Shown here: positions 16,101 to 24,762 of the stretch, one piece after another
Layout: the number at the start of each line of letters is the position of its first letter
Numbering within the stretch: the first letter of the stretch is position 1
Source of the DNA: Bacillota bacterium
GTDB taxonomy: Bacteria; Bacillota; UBA4882; UBA10575
Direction of reading: 5' to 3'
DNA: 64,000 bases
Assembly (NCBI GenBank): GCA_012727425.1
Contig: JAAYHQ010000030.1
Span: 1-64,000, forward strand
Made by a program: the position numbers and the translations under genes
The notes under the pieces: generated by a model
The model's database searches: none
What the model was told of the DNA's origin: nothing
The model's input: only the letters and a program-made list of their open reading frames with translations

Positions 16101-17075
16101 ATGTGGAAAAAAACTTTGCTCACCGGCTGTTTAATCCTCTTGCTCATCGTCGGTTCCCCGCTGTTGACCGCCAACCGGCCAGGGGAGACGTCGGTTAATG
16201 TAATGGTCCTGTCCGGAACGACCGGGCTCTCCTTGGTCAAGCTGTTGGAAGAACAACCGCCAATCGCCCCGGACGTAACTTTTAACTATACGGTGATCAA
16301 AAGCCCGGACCAGATGAGCGCGAAGATCATCTCCGGAGAGGCCGACATCGCTGCCGTCCCCACCAACCTGGCTTCGATCCTTTATAACCGCGGTATCCCA
16401 GTCCAACTGGCGGCAATCACCAATTGGGGCGTGATGTACGTCGTCGGCCGCGATACAACGATCGCCACCTGGGCCGATCTGAAAGGAAAAGAAATTGGTG
16501 TCACTGGAAAAGGGAGCACCCCCGACCTGCTCTTCCGGTACTTTTTAGAGGCCAACGGCCTGGATCCGGAAACGGACGTCCAAATCCGGTACTACGCCAG
16601 CCCGGCCGAGCTGGCACAACTGGTCATTGCCGACAAAGTTCAACTGGCCACCTTGCCCGAGCCGTGGGTCACGGAAGCCCTTTCCCGCAATCCAGCCCTG
16701 TCGGTGCTGTTGGATTACCAAGAAGAGTGGGCACGTTTGGAAAAACGGGAGGTCTCCTACCCCCAAAGTGCACTGGTGGTCAAGACCGCACTCGCCAAAG
16801 AGCAGCCGGCCGTCGTCCGTGCTTTTCTGAAAGCGGCAGCCGACGCCAGCGCTTGGGTGGTGGACAACCCCGACGCCGCCGGTGTTTTGGCCGAGAAATA
16901 CCTCTCCATTTCGGCGGCCGCGGCCACAGCCGCCATTCCCCGTTGTCATCTCCGGTTTAACGAGACCGCCCAGGTCCAGCCCGAAATTGAGCATTTCCTG
17001 GCCAAACTCTATTCTTTCCAGCCACAAGCGATTGGGGGCAAACTACCGGATGAAGGCTTCTATTTACAAAAATAG
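16101..17075 (+). CDS. ABC transporter substrate-binding protein, NitT/TauT (NMT1/SsuA-like)
   Basis: A 324-aa periplasmic-type binding protein with an N-terminal signal/anchor helix (LLTGCLILLLIVGSPLL). It carries the two-lobed NMT1/THI5-like fold: SGEADIAAVPTNLASILYNRG, DLKGKEIGVTGKGSTPDLLFRYFLEANGLDPE and LATLPEPWVTEAL. Family members bind nitrate, taurine, sulfonates, thiamine precursors or other small anions, and no residue pattern here decides the ligand. ATG 16101 has GGAGG 9 nt upstream; the track's start at 15984 reads through the leader terminator. Overlaps the permease by 26 nt. Confidence 0.88.
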   Translation: MWKKTLLTGCLILLLIVGSPLLTANRPGETSVNVMVLSGTTGLSLVKLLEEQPPIAPDVTFNYTVIKSPDQMSAKIISGEADIAAVPTNLASILYNRGIPVQLAAITNWGVMYVVGRDTTIATWADLKGKEIGVTGKGSTPDLLFRYFLEANGLDPETDVQIRYYASPAELAQLVIADKVQLATLPEPWVTEALSRNPALSVLLDYQEEWARLEKREVSYPQSALVVKTALAKEQPAVVRAFLKAAADASAWVVDNPDAAGVLAEKYLSISAAAATAAIPRCHLRFNETAQVQPEIEHFLAKLYSFQPQAIGGKLPDEGFYLQK

Positions 17076-17805
17076 GCTGCTTACCGTTGTTTCTGTCCTG
17101 ACCCTGTTTCTGGTCTGGACTTTGGCCGCCACCCTGGTTGGGAAGGAGATCATCCTTCCCAGCCCGGTGGTGGCCTTTACCCAACTTTTCCGCCTGCTCA
17201 CCTCCGGCGGCTTCTGGAGGCACTTGGGTGCCACCCTCGGCCGCGGGCTAACCGGTTTCGGCCTTTCCTTTCTGGCGGGTCTGTGCTTTGGGTTGCTCGC
17301 CGGGTTGCACCCGCGCTTTAAAACCTTTTTTCACCTTTGGCTGACGGTCATCCGGAGCACCCCGACGATGGCGCTGATTCTCCTTGCCCTGATTTGGTTT
17401 AAAGCGGACGCCGTCACCCTCTTCGTCACTTTTCTGGTGGTCTTTCCGTTGATCACCCAAAACATCACCGAAGGCCTGGCCCAGATTGATCCGCGGCTAA
17501 AAGAGATGGCCCGCCTTTTCCGGGTGGGGTTTCCGACCATTCTCTTCCGAATGTATCTACCCGCCATCCTGCCTTATCTGGCCACCGCGGCGGCCGCCGG
17601 GCTTGGTTTGACCTGGAAGGTGATGATCGGCGCCGAAGTTCTGGCTTACCCCCGCTGGGGGATTGGTGCACGGATGGATACGGCCCGCACTTATTTACAA
17701 ACCCCTGAGGTTTTCGCCTGGACCATCGTAGTGATTGCGATCAGTCTCTTTTTTGACCGGATCCTCACTACCCTGATCCGGAAACGACTATTGTATTGGG
17801 AGTAA
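17050..17805 (+). CDS. ABC transporter permease, NitT/TauT type
   Basis: A 251-aa inner-membrane permease with about six transmembrane segments and the BPD_transp_1 coupling region (LRVGFPTILFRMYLPAILPYLATAAAAGLGLTWKVMIGAEVL; the EAA-like loop is degenerate). ATG 17050 lies inside the 3' end of the binding-protein gene; the track start is far upstream in that gene and not credible. Between binding protein and ATPase, completing a three-gene importer. Confidence 0.88.
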   Translation: MKASIYKNRLLTVVSVLTLFLVWTLAATLVGKEIILPSPVVAFTQLFRLLTSGGFWRHLGATLGRGLTGFGLSFLAGLCFGLLAGLHPRFKTFFHLWLTVIRSTPTMALILLALIWFKADAVTLFVTFLVVFPLITQNITEGLAQIDPRLKEMARLFRVGFPTILFRMYLPAILPYLATAAAAGLGLTWKVMIGAEVLAYPRWGIGARMDTARTYLQTPEVFAWTIVVIAISLFFDRILTTLIRKRLLYWE

Positions 17806-17811
17806 AATTAA

Positions 17812-18534
17812 ATGCACCAGATCGAATTTACATTGTCCGGAATTAGGAAGTCCTATGGGCCGGTCCAGGTGCTGGCCGGCTTGTCGTTTGCCGTAAAAAC
17901 CAACCACATCGTCGCCCTGCTCGGTCCTTCCGGCTGTGGTAAAACCACCTTGCTTTCGATTATCGCCGGCCTCAAACAGCCCGACCAAGGACAGGTTACC
18001 GGTGTGGAAAACAAACCTGTCAGCTATCTTTTCCAAGAACCGCGCCTGCTTGACTGGTTAACCGTCGGTGAAAACTTGGCCTTTGTTTTAAGGGACCACA
18101 TTCCCCGGGCCGAATTGGCCAAGCGGATCGATTACTATTTGGAACAGATGGCGCTTGCCGCCTACCGGGATACCTATCCCCGCCAACTCAGCGGCGGTCA
18201 GCGCCAGCGGGTGGCCATGGCCCGTGCTCTGGCCTATCCCTCCCGTCTCCTCCTGATGGACGAACCCTTCAAGTCCCTGGATATACGGTTGAAATGGTCC
18301 CTCATGACCCGCTTCCTGCAACTCTGGACCGCCGAGCCCCGTACTGTCCTCCTGGTCACCCACGATCCCAAGGAAGCACTGCTCCTGGCCGACGAGGTAT
18401 ATGTGCTCTCCCCAAAACCCGCCGTCGTCAGAAGCCACCATCAGATCACCCTGCCCCGCACCGCCCGTACACCGGACGCCCTCCCCCTGTTGGAACTGGA
18501 ACAACAGATCACCGCCGAATTAATCCGGGATTAA
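17812..18534 (+). CDS. ABC transporter ATP-binding protein, NitT/TauT type
   Basis: A 240-aa ATPase with Walker A GPSGCGKTT, Q-loop FQEPRLLDWLTV, signature LSGGQRQRVAMARAL, Walker B LLLMDEPF and the H-loop VTHD. The FQEPRLLPW-type sequence is typical of SsuB/TauB/NrtD. ATG 17812 has GGAG 9 nt upstream. It powers the importer encoded by the two preceding genes. Confidence 0.93.
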   Translation: MHQIEFTLSGIRKSYGPVQVLAGLSFAVKTNHIVALLGPSGCGKTTLLSIIAGLKQPDQGQVTGVENKPVSYLFQEPRLLDWLTVGENLAFVLRDHIPRAELAKRIDYYLEQMALAAYRDTYPRQLSGGQRQRVAMARALAYPSRLLLMDEPFKSLDIRLKWSLMTRFLQLWTAEPRTVLLVTHDPKEALLLADEVYVLSPKPAVVRSHHQITLPRTARTPDALPLLELEQQITAELIRD

Positions 18535-18545
18535 CAAAAAAAGGG

Positions 18546-18574
18546 TTGATTATTATTTAATATTGCCGTATAAT
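18546..18574 (+). promoter_or_regulatory. distal promoter of the pantothenate/CoA cluster
   Basis: TTGATT (18546-18551), 17-nt spacer, TATAAT (18569-18574). About 210 nt upstream of coaB; the RNA between contains two hairpins, CTTTGC/GCAAAG (18597-18617) and AACAC/GTGTT (about 18627-18646). Confidence 0.55.
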
Positions 18575-18648
18575 TATCACTTAAGTTTACAGAGTTCTTT
18601 GCCTGATTTTAGCAAAGACAACCGCTAACACAGCTTATTGGTGTTGCT

Positions 18649-18677
18649 TTGGCTTTGGCGTGTTATTGATATATACT
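18649..18677 (+). promoter_or_regulatory. proximal promoter of the pantothenate/CoA cluster
   Basis: TTGGCT (18649-18654), 17-nt spacer, TATACT (18672-18677), about 105 nt upstream of coaB. With the distal promoter it gives a tandem arrangement. Confidence 0.5.
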
Positions 18678-18786
18678 GGACGCAACGCCAAAACCCGGCC
18701 GGACCCGCACTTACAAGCTACGGTATAAAAATTCGTTCAGGTGACCATAAGCAATTCTGAAAAAAGGAGAGGAGTGGGGAGCGACC

Positions 18787-19551
18787 ATGAAAGTACTGGT
18801 AACCGCGGGTGATACTTACGAACCCATTGATGATGTCCGCAAAGTGACACACATGGCCACCGGCCGGCTCGGCAGCTTAATCGCGGACGAATTTGCCCGG
18901 CACGGAGCCGAAGTGACCCTAGTCTGCGGGGAGGGTTCGCTCCGCCCGACTTTGCCGATGGCCAAGGTGGTTGAGATTCAAGGGGTAATCTCTTTACAAG
19001 AAGCACTGACCGGGCTTTTGTCCGAAACTTCCTTTGACTGTGTCGTACACAGCATGGCCGTCAGTGATTATACCGTACGGGGCCTGGCTACCGAAGAGGA
19101 CCTGATTGACGCGCTGTGCAAAATCGCCCCTCATTTACACACCAGCGAAAATGACAGGGAACGTGCTTCAAAGATTAAACAAGCCATCAACAACGCCCTG
19201 CTCCAGACGGCCGGCAAAATTAGCTCCGATTACCCGGCGATCGCGGTCTTCATGGACCGGGCACCCAAGGTTATTTCATGTGTGAAGCAAATACAGCCCA
19301 AGACCATCCTGGTCGGCTTTAAACTCTTATCCAATGTGGAGGAAGAGGAATTACTCCAGGCGGCGCGAGAACAAATGGCAGCGTGCGGCAGTGATCTGGT
19401 CTTAGCCAATGATCTGGCCCGGATCAAGGGGGATAAACATCAAGGAATCCTGATCGGCCCAGAGGGCATTTTAGCCCGGCCGGCCACGAAACCAGAGATT
19501 GCCCAAGCTATCGTCGCGCATGTGACCAACCGAATTAAGGGGCCGAACTAA
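18787..19551 (+). CDS. coaB: phosphopantothenate--cysteine ligase (stand-alone CoaB)
   Basis: A 254-aa single-domain CoaB that couples 4'-phosphopantothenate to cysteine. MKVLVTAGDTYEPIDDVRKVTHMATGRLGSLIADEFARHGAEVTLV is the nucleotide-binding start, VHSMAVSDYTV the central motif, and LVGFKLLSN plus DLVLANDL the C-terminal ones. In most bacteria CoaB is fused to the decarboxylase CoaC; here there is no flavin domain and no coaC in the window. Separate CoaB occurs in streptococci and some anaerobes. Followed after 1 nt by coaX. Confidence 0.88.
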   Translation: MKVLVTAGDTYEPIDDVRKVTHMATGRLGSLIADEFARHGAEVTLVCGEGSLRPTLPMAKVVEIQGVISLQEALTGLLSETSFDCVVHSMAVSDYTVRGLATEEDLIDALCKIAPHLHTSENDRERASKIKQAINNALLQTAGKISSDYPAIAVFMDRAPKVISCVKQIQPKTILVGFKLLSNVEEEELLQAAREQMAACGSDLVLANDLARIKGDKHQGILIGPEGILARPATKPEIAQAIVAHVTNRIKGPN

Positions 19552-19552
19552 A

Positions 19553-20302
19553 GTGAACTTGGCAATCGACATCGGCAACAGTACCATCCGGGTGGCAACT
19601 GCCCTAGAGCAGCAGATCGGCGAAGTGTGGCAGATCAGCAGCAAAACCAAGGATGTTGCGGGTGAACTCGTCCAAATCCTGGCCCGGTTAAAAAAACCTG
19701 TCCAAAAGAGTATCATCGCTTCAGTGAAACCGGAGCTGAACAATACCGTATACCATGTGGTACGTTCCTTCTGTCGTTCGGAGCCAGTCTTCGCCTCTTT
19801 GAAGCAGGGCTTTTCGTTGGATTACAGTTGCTACGAAGGACTGTTGGGTATTGACCGGGCACTGTGCTGTGAAGCCGCCAACCAACTGACCGCACCGCCC
19901 TTTGTCGTCGTTGATTTGGGAACGGCGACCACCATTAATCTGGTTGATGAAAATAGGCGTTTTCGGGGCGGTCTGATTTTCCCCGGTGTGCAGATGGGAC
20001 TGGCGGCCCTCGCTAACAACACCGCTTTACTGCCTCCGGTCCAACCCGAACCGGCGGTGCCCCTAATCGGCCAAAACACCAGAGAATGTCTGCTGGCGGG
20101 GGCCGTACACGGGACAGCCCTGTTCCTGGATAAGGCGATCGCCAAGATTTGGTCCCAATTGGGCAGAGAAGGGGCCACCGTGATTACCGGCGGATCTGCC
20201 CCGGTCATCACTCCGCACCTGGAAACCAGGTCCATCCTTGAACCAAACCTGCTCGTCAAAGGTTTGTTTACGGTCTTAAATCGTTACGGGGAGGGGTCAT
20301 AG
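19553..20302 (+). CDS. coaX: type III pantothenate kinase
   Basis: A 249-aa ASKHA-fold kinase that phosphorylates pantothenate in the first step of CoA synthesis, using monovalent cation and insensitive to CoA feedback in known members. Hallmarks are LAIDIGNSTIRVA, GIDRALCCEAAN, VVVDLGTATTINLVDE, FRGGLIFPGVQMGLAAL and TGGSAPVI. The GTG at 19553 overlaps no gene but directly follows the coaB stop. Followed immediately by the S component that probably imports its substrate. Confidence 0.92.
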   Translation: MNLAIDIGNSTIRVATALEQQIGEVWQISSKTKDVAGELVQILARLKKPVQKSIIASVKPELNNTVYHVVRSFCRSEPVFASLKQGFSLDYSCYEGLLGIDRALCCEAANQLTAPPFVVVDLGTATTINLVDENRRFRGGLIFPGVQMGLAALANNTALLPPVQPEPAVPLIGQNTRECLLAGAVHGTALFLDKAIAKIWSQLGREGATVITGGSAPVITPHLETRSILEPNLLVKGLFTVLNRYGEGS

Positions 20303-20965
20303 ATGGCGACCACACAAAAGGCTTCGGAAAGCATCAAGCGGCTTGTACTGCTCGCGATGTTTAGCGCAATCATCATTCTGCTGGCCGTTACCCCCATCGG
20401 CTTTATTAATCTGGCCTTTATCAAAGCGACCATCGTTCATATCCCGGTGATCATTGGTTCACTTTTGTTAGGACCGAAGCTGGGGGCGGTCCTGGGTTTT
20501 GTCTTCGGGGTGACCAGTTTAATCAACAACACCCTGAACCCGGCAATCTCTTCCTTCGTCTTTTCTCCTTTTATCCCGGTTCCGGGGCGGTCAACCGGTA
20601 GCCCCTGGGCGCTGGTGATTTGCTTTGTCCCCCGAATTTTAGTGGGAGTTGTGCCTTGGTACATCTACCGGCTCGCCAAAAAGTGGGTGAAGGAAGAAAG
20701 GCTGAACTTTATTCCGTTGGCCCTAGCCGGGATTGTGGGCTCGGCCACCAACACCCTCTTGGTCATGCACCTAATCTATTTTCTCTTTCGCGACGAATAC
20801 GCTGCCATCCGCGGCGTAGCCCAAAAGGCGGTCTACGGTATTATCTCCGCCATTATTGTGGGCCACGGTGTTCCCGAAGCAGTGTTGGCCTGTATTTTAA
20901 CGACCGCCATTACGAAGGCCTTGTTGATTGTCCTGCACAAGGACAGTGCAGACGGCGCGCCCTAA
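20303..20965 (+). CDS. panT: ECF transporter S component, probable pantothenate transporter
   Basis: A 220-aa membrane protein with about six hydrophobic segments and the ECF S-component start (LVLLAMFSAIIILLAVTPIGFINLAFIKATIVHIPVIIGSLLLGPKLGAVLGFVFG). In pantothenate-specific members this segment is followed by a similar FSPFIPVPG stretch. Position directly behind coaB-coaX supports pantothenate import. Needs a shared EcfAA'T module that is outside the window. ATG 20303 follows GGAGGGG. Confidence 0.75.
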   Translation: MATTQKASESIKRLVLLAMFSAIIILLAVTPIGFINLAFIKATIVHIPVIIGSLLLGPKLGAVLGFVFGVTSLINNTLNPAISSFVFSPFIPVPGRSTGSPWALVICFVPRILVGVVPWYIYRLAKKWVKEERLNFIPLALAGIVGSATNTLLVMHLIYFLFRDEYAAIRGVAQKAVYGIISAIIVGHGVPEAVLACILTTAITKALLIVLHKDSADGAP

Positions 20966-20981
20966 GCGCGCCTTAAATTTT
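20954..20981 (+). terminator. terminator of the CoA cluster
   Basis: GGCGCGC and GCGCGCC form a perfect 7-bp stem around CCTAA at the stop codon of the ECF gene, followed by TTAAATTTT. The U-run is interrupted, so termination may be partial. Confidence 0.55.
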
Positions 20982-21088
20982 CCGTCCGTCCGTTGCTCCA
21001 GCCTTTTCCGTAATTCTTGTAATCACCCGCATCTTGCCTTCCCCCTTTACCAATCGTTCGGACCAAAGAGGCTTTTCTCCGCCTATAA

Positions 21089-21688
21089 TTTACCAAGATC
21101 CCCCATGTCTGGGCTTTAGACCGGGCTTTGTTCAGCTCCCTGCGACTGGGACCTTTCCAAATTCCCTGGGCCACTTTCCTGGTCATTGGCCTTCTGTGCC
21201 TGTTCACCTCATTCTTCACCAAGACGAAATTAGGCCAACAGATGCGCGCCGTCGGCCAGGACCGGCATATTGCCGAGGTCTCCGGGATTAATGTGGACCG
21301 TACCCGGCTGATTGCCATCATCATCTCCACCGTCCTGGGCGCTTGGGGACAATTGATCTACCTGCAAAACCTCGGCACCTTCAACACCTATAACAGCCAC
21401 GAGCAGGTCGGGATGTTCTCCATTGCGGCGCTGCTGATTGGTGGCGCTTCTATCTCCAGAGCCACCATCTGGAACGCGATCATCGGCGTCCTGCTCTTCC
21501 ACACCTTGTTTGTGGTTTCACCCCTTGCCGGCCAACGTATCCTGGGTGTGCCCCAAGTCGGTGAATACTTCCGGAGCTTCCTGGCTTACGGAGTGATCGC
21601 CGTCGCTTTGGCGCTCCACGCCTGGCAGAGCAAAAAACAAGCCGAGCAACAGGCAGAGATCCAAGCTGAGCAAGCGCTGGAGGATTAA
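21089..21688 (+). pseudogene. 5'-truncated sugar-type ABC transporter permease
   Basis: The open frame begins after a stop at 21086 and matches only the C-terminal half of a BPD_transp_2-type permease (LGQQMRAVGQDRHIAEVSGINVDRTRLIAIIISTVLGAWGQLIYLQNLGTFNTY, then HEQVGMFSIAALLIGGASISRATIWNAIIG). Full-length relatives have about 320-340 residues; here about 185 remain and no frame upstream encodes the missing first membrane helices. There is no good ribosome binding site at the only candidate start, TTG 21128. No partner ATPase or binding protein is nearby. Best read as a deletion remnant. Confidence 0.7.
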
Positions 21689-21744
21689 ACAGAAGAGTGG
21701 GGAGCAGAGAATTTTTGATTTAAAGCCAAGCCTGCAATAGAAAA

Positions 21745-21780
21745 AGAAGTTGTTCCCAGGGGGGAACAACTTCTTTTTTT
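21745..21780 (+). terminator. strong terminator after the permease remnant
   Basis: AGAAGTTGTTCCC and GGGAACAACTTCT form a 13-bp perfect stem with a 4-nt loop and a T-run. Its survival marks the original end of the lost permease operon. Confidence 0.9.
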
Positions 21781-21878
21781 CTCTGCCTGATCAAGCTTTT
21801 CCGTCTTTTCTCTCTCTGCTGGTGTCTTTTCAACAGAGAAACATATCCATGATTGTGCCCTAAAAATACATCACCAGT

Positions 21879-21909
21879 AAAAAAGAAGGTTTCCGTCTCC
21901 GGAAACCTT
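21879..21909 (-). terminator. terminator of tRNA-Thr
   Basis: AAGGTTTCCG and CGGAAACCTT form a 10-bp stem, with a T-run on the minus strand, 13 nt after the tRNA 3' end. Confidence 0.88.
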
Positions 21910-21921
21910 TCCTTCTTGACA

Positions 21922-21997
21922 TGGAGCCAGCGATCGGACTTGAACCGATAACCTGCTGATTACAAGTCAGCTGCTCTGCCAATTGAGCTACGCTGGC
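21922..21997 (-). tRNA. tRNA-Thr (anticodon TGT), CCA encoded
   Basis: The minus strand reads a complete cloverleaf: acceptor GCCAGCG/CGCTGGC, D arm GCTC/GAGC, anticodon stem GCTGA/TCAGC with loop CTTGTAA (anticodon TGT, threonine), T arm ATCGG/CCGAT with TTCAAGT, discriminator U and encoded CCA. It has its own promoter and terminator and is a single-gene transcript. Confidence 0.97.
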
Positions 21998-22020
21998 TTT
22001 TTTTATCCTAACAATAAATG

Positions 22021-22049
22021 ATTATAGCACAAATCTAATATCCCTGCAA
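22021..22049 (-). promoter_or_regulatory. promoter of tRNA-Thr
   Basis: Minus strand TTGCAG (22049-22044), 17-nt spacer, TATAAT (22026-22021) with an upstream TGC extension, 24 nt before the tRNA. Confidence 0.75.
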
Positions 22050-22081
22050 GTCCGGCCACCGGAAAGGAAAAAGCTTTTCTT

Positions 22082-24184
22082 TTACACCTTAAAATGAGGA
22101 CGGCGTTTGGTCAGCTCGGCCTTTTTCGCGTCATTGAACCGGTTGACGGTGGACAAATACCCCGTAATCCGGCGTACTCTCCGGATCTCCGGCGACTGGC
22201 AAGAGGGGCATTCCGCTTCAAAGATACCCCGGTTACCACAGGACAAACACTCGTCGATGGGGAAGTTAATCCCAGCGTAACCGATATCGGCCGCCGCCAT
22301 GTGCCGGAGGATCTTCTCAAAAGCCTCCAGGTTATCGATGGGGGGGGCGTCAAACTCCACATAGCTGATATGGCCGGCATTGGTGAAGCGGTGATAGGGA
22401 CCCTCCAGGTTAATCTTGTCAAAACAACTGATCTCCTGGTCGACTGGGATATGGAAGCTATTCGTGTAGAACTCTTTGTCCGTAACGCCAGGGATCACAC
22501 CGAATAATTTCCGGTCGATGGCAACAAACCGCCCGGAAAGTCCTTCCGCCGGGGTGGCCAGTAACGTATAGTTCAGATCATACTCATCCGCCATCTCATC
22601 GATCCGCTGGCGCATATGGCTGACAATCTCCAGTCCCAACTGTTGCGCACCGAGATCTTCTCCGTGGTGCACACCGATCAGCGCCGTCAACGTTTCGGCC
22701 AGCCCGATAAAGCCAACGGAAAGAGTCCCATGCTTAATCACCGGGGCAATCGGATCTTCCGGTTTCAGCTTTTCGGAATCAAGATAAAGGTGTTGCCCCA
22801 TTAAAAACGGCATGTCTTTGACCTTCAGCTTGCTCTGGACCCGGTAGCGGTGGTAAAGTTGCCGGCAGGCCAGCACAAGAATCCGGTCCAACTCATTGTA
22901 GAAGTACTCCAAATTCCCCTGGGCTTTAATGGCAATCCGGGGAAGATTGATCGTGGTAAAAGAAAGGTTCCCCCGCCCGGTGGAGACTTCCGCCCCGTGG
23001 CGGTTGGCAATCACCCGGGTCCGGCAGCCCATATAGGCTACTTCCGTCCCGTACGGCGCATTGAAGGACGAATCCATAAAGCTGAAGGTGGGATTCAACC
23101 GTTGCGCCGCCACCCGCATCGCCAGTTGGAAGAGGTCATAGTTGGGATCGCCCGGATCAAAATTGATCCCCTTCTTCAACCGGAACAGAATATTGGGGAA
23201 GATCGGGGTTTCGCCCCGTCCCAACCCTCTTTCGTGGGCTAGAAGCAGGGAACGGGTGACCAACCGGCCCTCCGGTGAAGTATCGGTCCCCAGGTTTATA
23301 CTGCTAAACGGGACCTGCGCCCCGGCCCGGCTGTGCATGGAGTTTAAATTATAGATCAGTGCTTCCATCGCCTGGTAGACATCGTCTTCGGAGCTCCCTT
23401 TGACAAAGGGGGCCATATCCCGGTCGAAAAAGGCGAAGGATTGACCGCCGTGCATGTCATTCTGCGAACTTTGCAGAATGATCGCCGCCAGCGCGGCCGC
23501 CGAAGCGATCCGCTTCGGTGGCCGGATGTAACCGTGACCGGTATTAAAACCCTCCGTCAGCAGCCGGCCTAAGGGAATCTGAATACAGGTCAAGGTCTTG
23601 CCGTAAAAATCCAGGTCATGAATGTGGATATCGCCCTCGATATGGGCTTGGGAAAACTCCTCCGGAATTAAACGGTAAAGGTAATATTTTTTACTGGCCG
23701 CCGAAGCAATCTGCAGCATCTTCGCGGACGGCGAGTTGCTGACGTTGGCGTTTTCCCGGCTGGTTTCAACCAGGATCTCTTCCACCACGTCCATCAGTTC
23801 GGACTTGGTCTCCCGCAAACGCGTGCGGCGGTCCCGGTAAAGAATGTAGGCCTTGGCTGTCTTGGCATGTCCGGTTTCGATCAAAACCTTCTCGACCGCA
23901 TCCTGGACCTCTTCCACCGTCGGAATTCCGGTGGTTTTGATCTTGGCCAGATACTTCACCACGACTTGCGCCAGTTCTTCCGCCAGTTGTTTATCTTCGC
24001 CGCCCACCGCCCGGGCCGCTTTAAAGATTGCCTCGGAGATCTTGCTGATCTGAAAGGGCACAATCCGCCCGTCCCGTTTCTGAATCGAACGAAAGATCCG
24101 TTCCGGAGAGGCGGCTGGGTTACGAAATGGGACCAACCGGACTTTCCCCAATTCTTTTTCCAATTCTTCCTGGACTTTCGCCAT
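22082..24184 (-). CDS. nrdD: anaerobic ribonucleoside-triphosphate reductase NrdD
   Basis: A 700-aa class III ribonucleotide reductase that makes dNTPs without oxygen by a glycyl radical. An N-terminal ATP-cone (about 30-125, IQKRDGRIVPFQISKISEAIFKAARAVGG) is followed by the ten-stranded barrel. The C-terminus shows the zinc site CLSCG...CPSC and the radical glycine in RITGYLS. ATG 24184 is preferred to the GTG one codon upstream because GGGGGA is 7 nt away. The activase NrdG, usually adjacent, is absent here. Confidence 0.96.
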   Translation of the reverse strand: MAKVQEELEKELGKVRLVPFRNPAASPERIFRSIQKRDGRIVPFQISKISEAIFKAARAVGGEDKQLAEELAQVVVKYLAKIKTTGIPTVEEVQDAVEKVLIETGHAKTAKAYILYRDRRTRLRETKSELMDVVEEILVETSRENANVSNSPSAKMLQIASAASKKYYLYRLIPEEFSQAHIEGDIHIHDLDFYGKTLTCIQIPLGRLLTEGFNTGHGYIRPPKRIASAAALAAIILQSSQNDMHGGQSFAFFDRDMAPFVKGSSEDDVYQAMEALIYNLNSMHSRAGAQVPFSSINLGTDTSPEGRLVTRSLLLAHERGLGRGETPIFPNILFRLKKGINFDPGDPNYDLFQLAMRVAAQRLNPTFSFMDSSFNAPYGTEVAYMGCRTRVIANRHGAEVSTGRGNLSFTTINLPRIAIKAQGNLEYFYNELDRILVLACRQLYHRYRVQSKLKVKDMPFLMGQHLYLDSEKLKPEDPIAPVIKHGTLSVGFIGLAETLTALIGVHHGEDLGAQQLGLEIVSHMRQRIDEMADEYDLNYTLLATPAEGLSGRFVAIDRKLFGVIPGVTDKEFYTNSFHIPVDQEISCFDKINLEGPYHRFTNAGHISYVEFDAPPIDNLEAFEKILRHMAAADIGYAGINFPIDECLSCGNRGIFEAECPSCQSPEIRRVRRITGYLSTVNRFNDAKKAELTKRRPHFKV

Positions 24185-24198
24185 CACAAAATCCCCCG

Positions 24199-24666
24199 CT
24201 ATTCCTGTTTTTTCTTCGCTCCGAGGAGCTGCTGGAGCTCGCGCATGAAGATATCAAGGTCTTTAAATTGCCGGTACACCGAAGCAAAACGGACATAAGC
24301 CACTTCATCAATCTCTTTCAACCGCTCCATGATCAGTTCACCAATCAAGCTGCTCGGCGTTTCGGTCTCATTCCGCTTCCGGATCGCCTGTTCCACTTCG
24401 TCGGCAATTTTTTCAAAGATTTCGAAGGACAACGGCCGTTTTTCACAGGCTTTACGCAGCCCGTTAATGATCTTCTCCCGGTTAAAGGGCTCCCGTCTTC
24501 CGTCTTTTTTAATGATAATCAAGGGTTCTTCTTCAATCCGTTCATAGGTGGTAAACCGGCGTTCACAGGCCAGACACTCCCGGCGCCGCCGAATCGCCAC
24601 TCCTTCTTCGGAAGAACGGGAGTCAACCACCCTGCTTTCCAGGTGGTGGCAAAAAGGACATCGCAC
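24199..24666 (-). CDS. nrdR: transcriptional repressor NrdR
   Basis: A 155-aa NrdR: an N-terminal zinc ribbon (Cys3, Cys6, Cys31, Cys34) that binds DNA, then an ATP-cone ([19 protein letters not shown]) that senses ATP/dATP. It represses ribonucleotide reductase genes when dATP is high. GTG 24666 follows GGGGGG by 6 nt. It lies 14 nt upstream of nrdD in one operon, and two NrdR boxes occupy the operon promoter. Confidence 0.97.
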   Translation of the reverse strand: MRCPFCHHLESRVVDSRSSEEGVAIRRRRECLACERRFTTYERIEEEPLIIIKKDGRREPFNREKIINGLRKACEKRPLSFEIFEKIADEVEQAIRKRNETETPSSLIGELIMERLKEIDEVAYVRFASVYRQFKDLDIFMRELQQLLGAKKKQE

Positions 24667-24709
24667 TTTTTACCCCCCTCGGTCGCGCGCTCCAGTCGGT
24701 ACTCACTCA

Positions 24710-24762
24710 CCCCTATATTTAGTGGCTTTAAATATTATAACCCCCATATATTGTTTTGTCGA
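24710..24762 (-). promoter_or_regulatory. nrdR-nrdD promoter with two NrdR boxes
   Basis: Minus strand -35 TCGACA (24762-24757), 17-nt spacer, -10 TATAAT (24739-24734). Two sequences resembling the NrdR box consensus ACACWATATATWGTGT lie at 24741-24756 (inside the spacer, 11 of 16 positions) and 24710-24725 (just downstream of the -10, 12 of 16). Their centres are 31 bp apart, the three-turn spacing typical of paired NrdR boxes. Confidence 0.75.
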
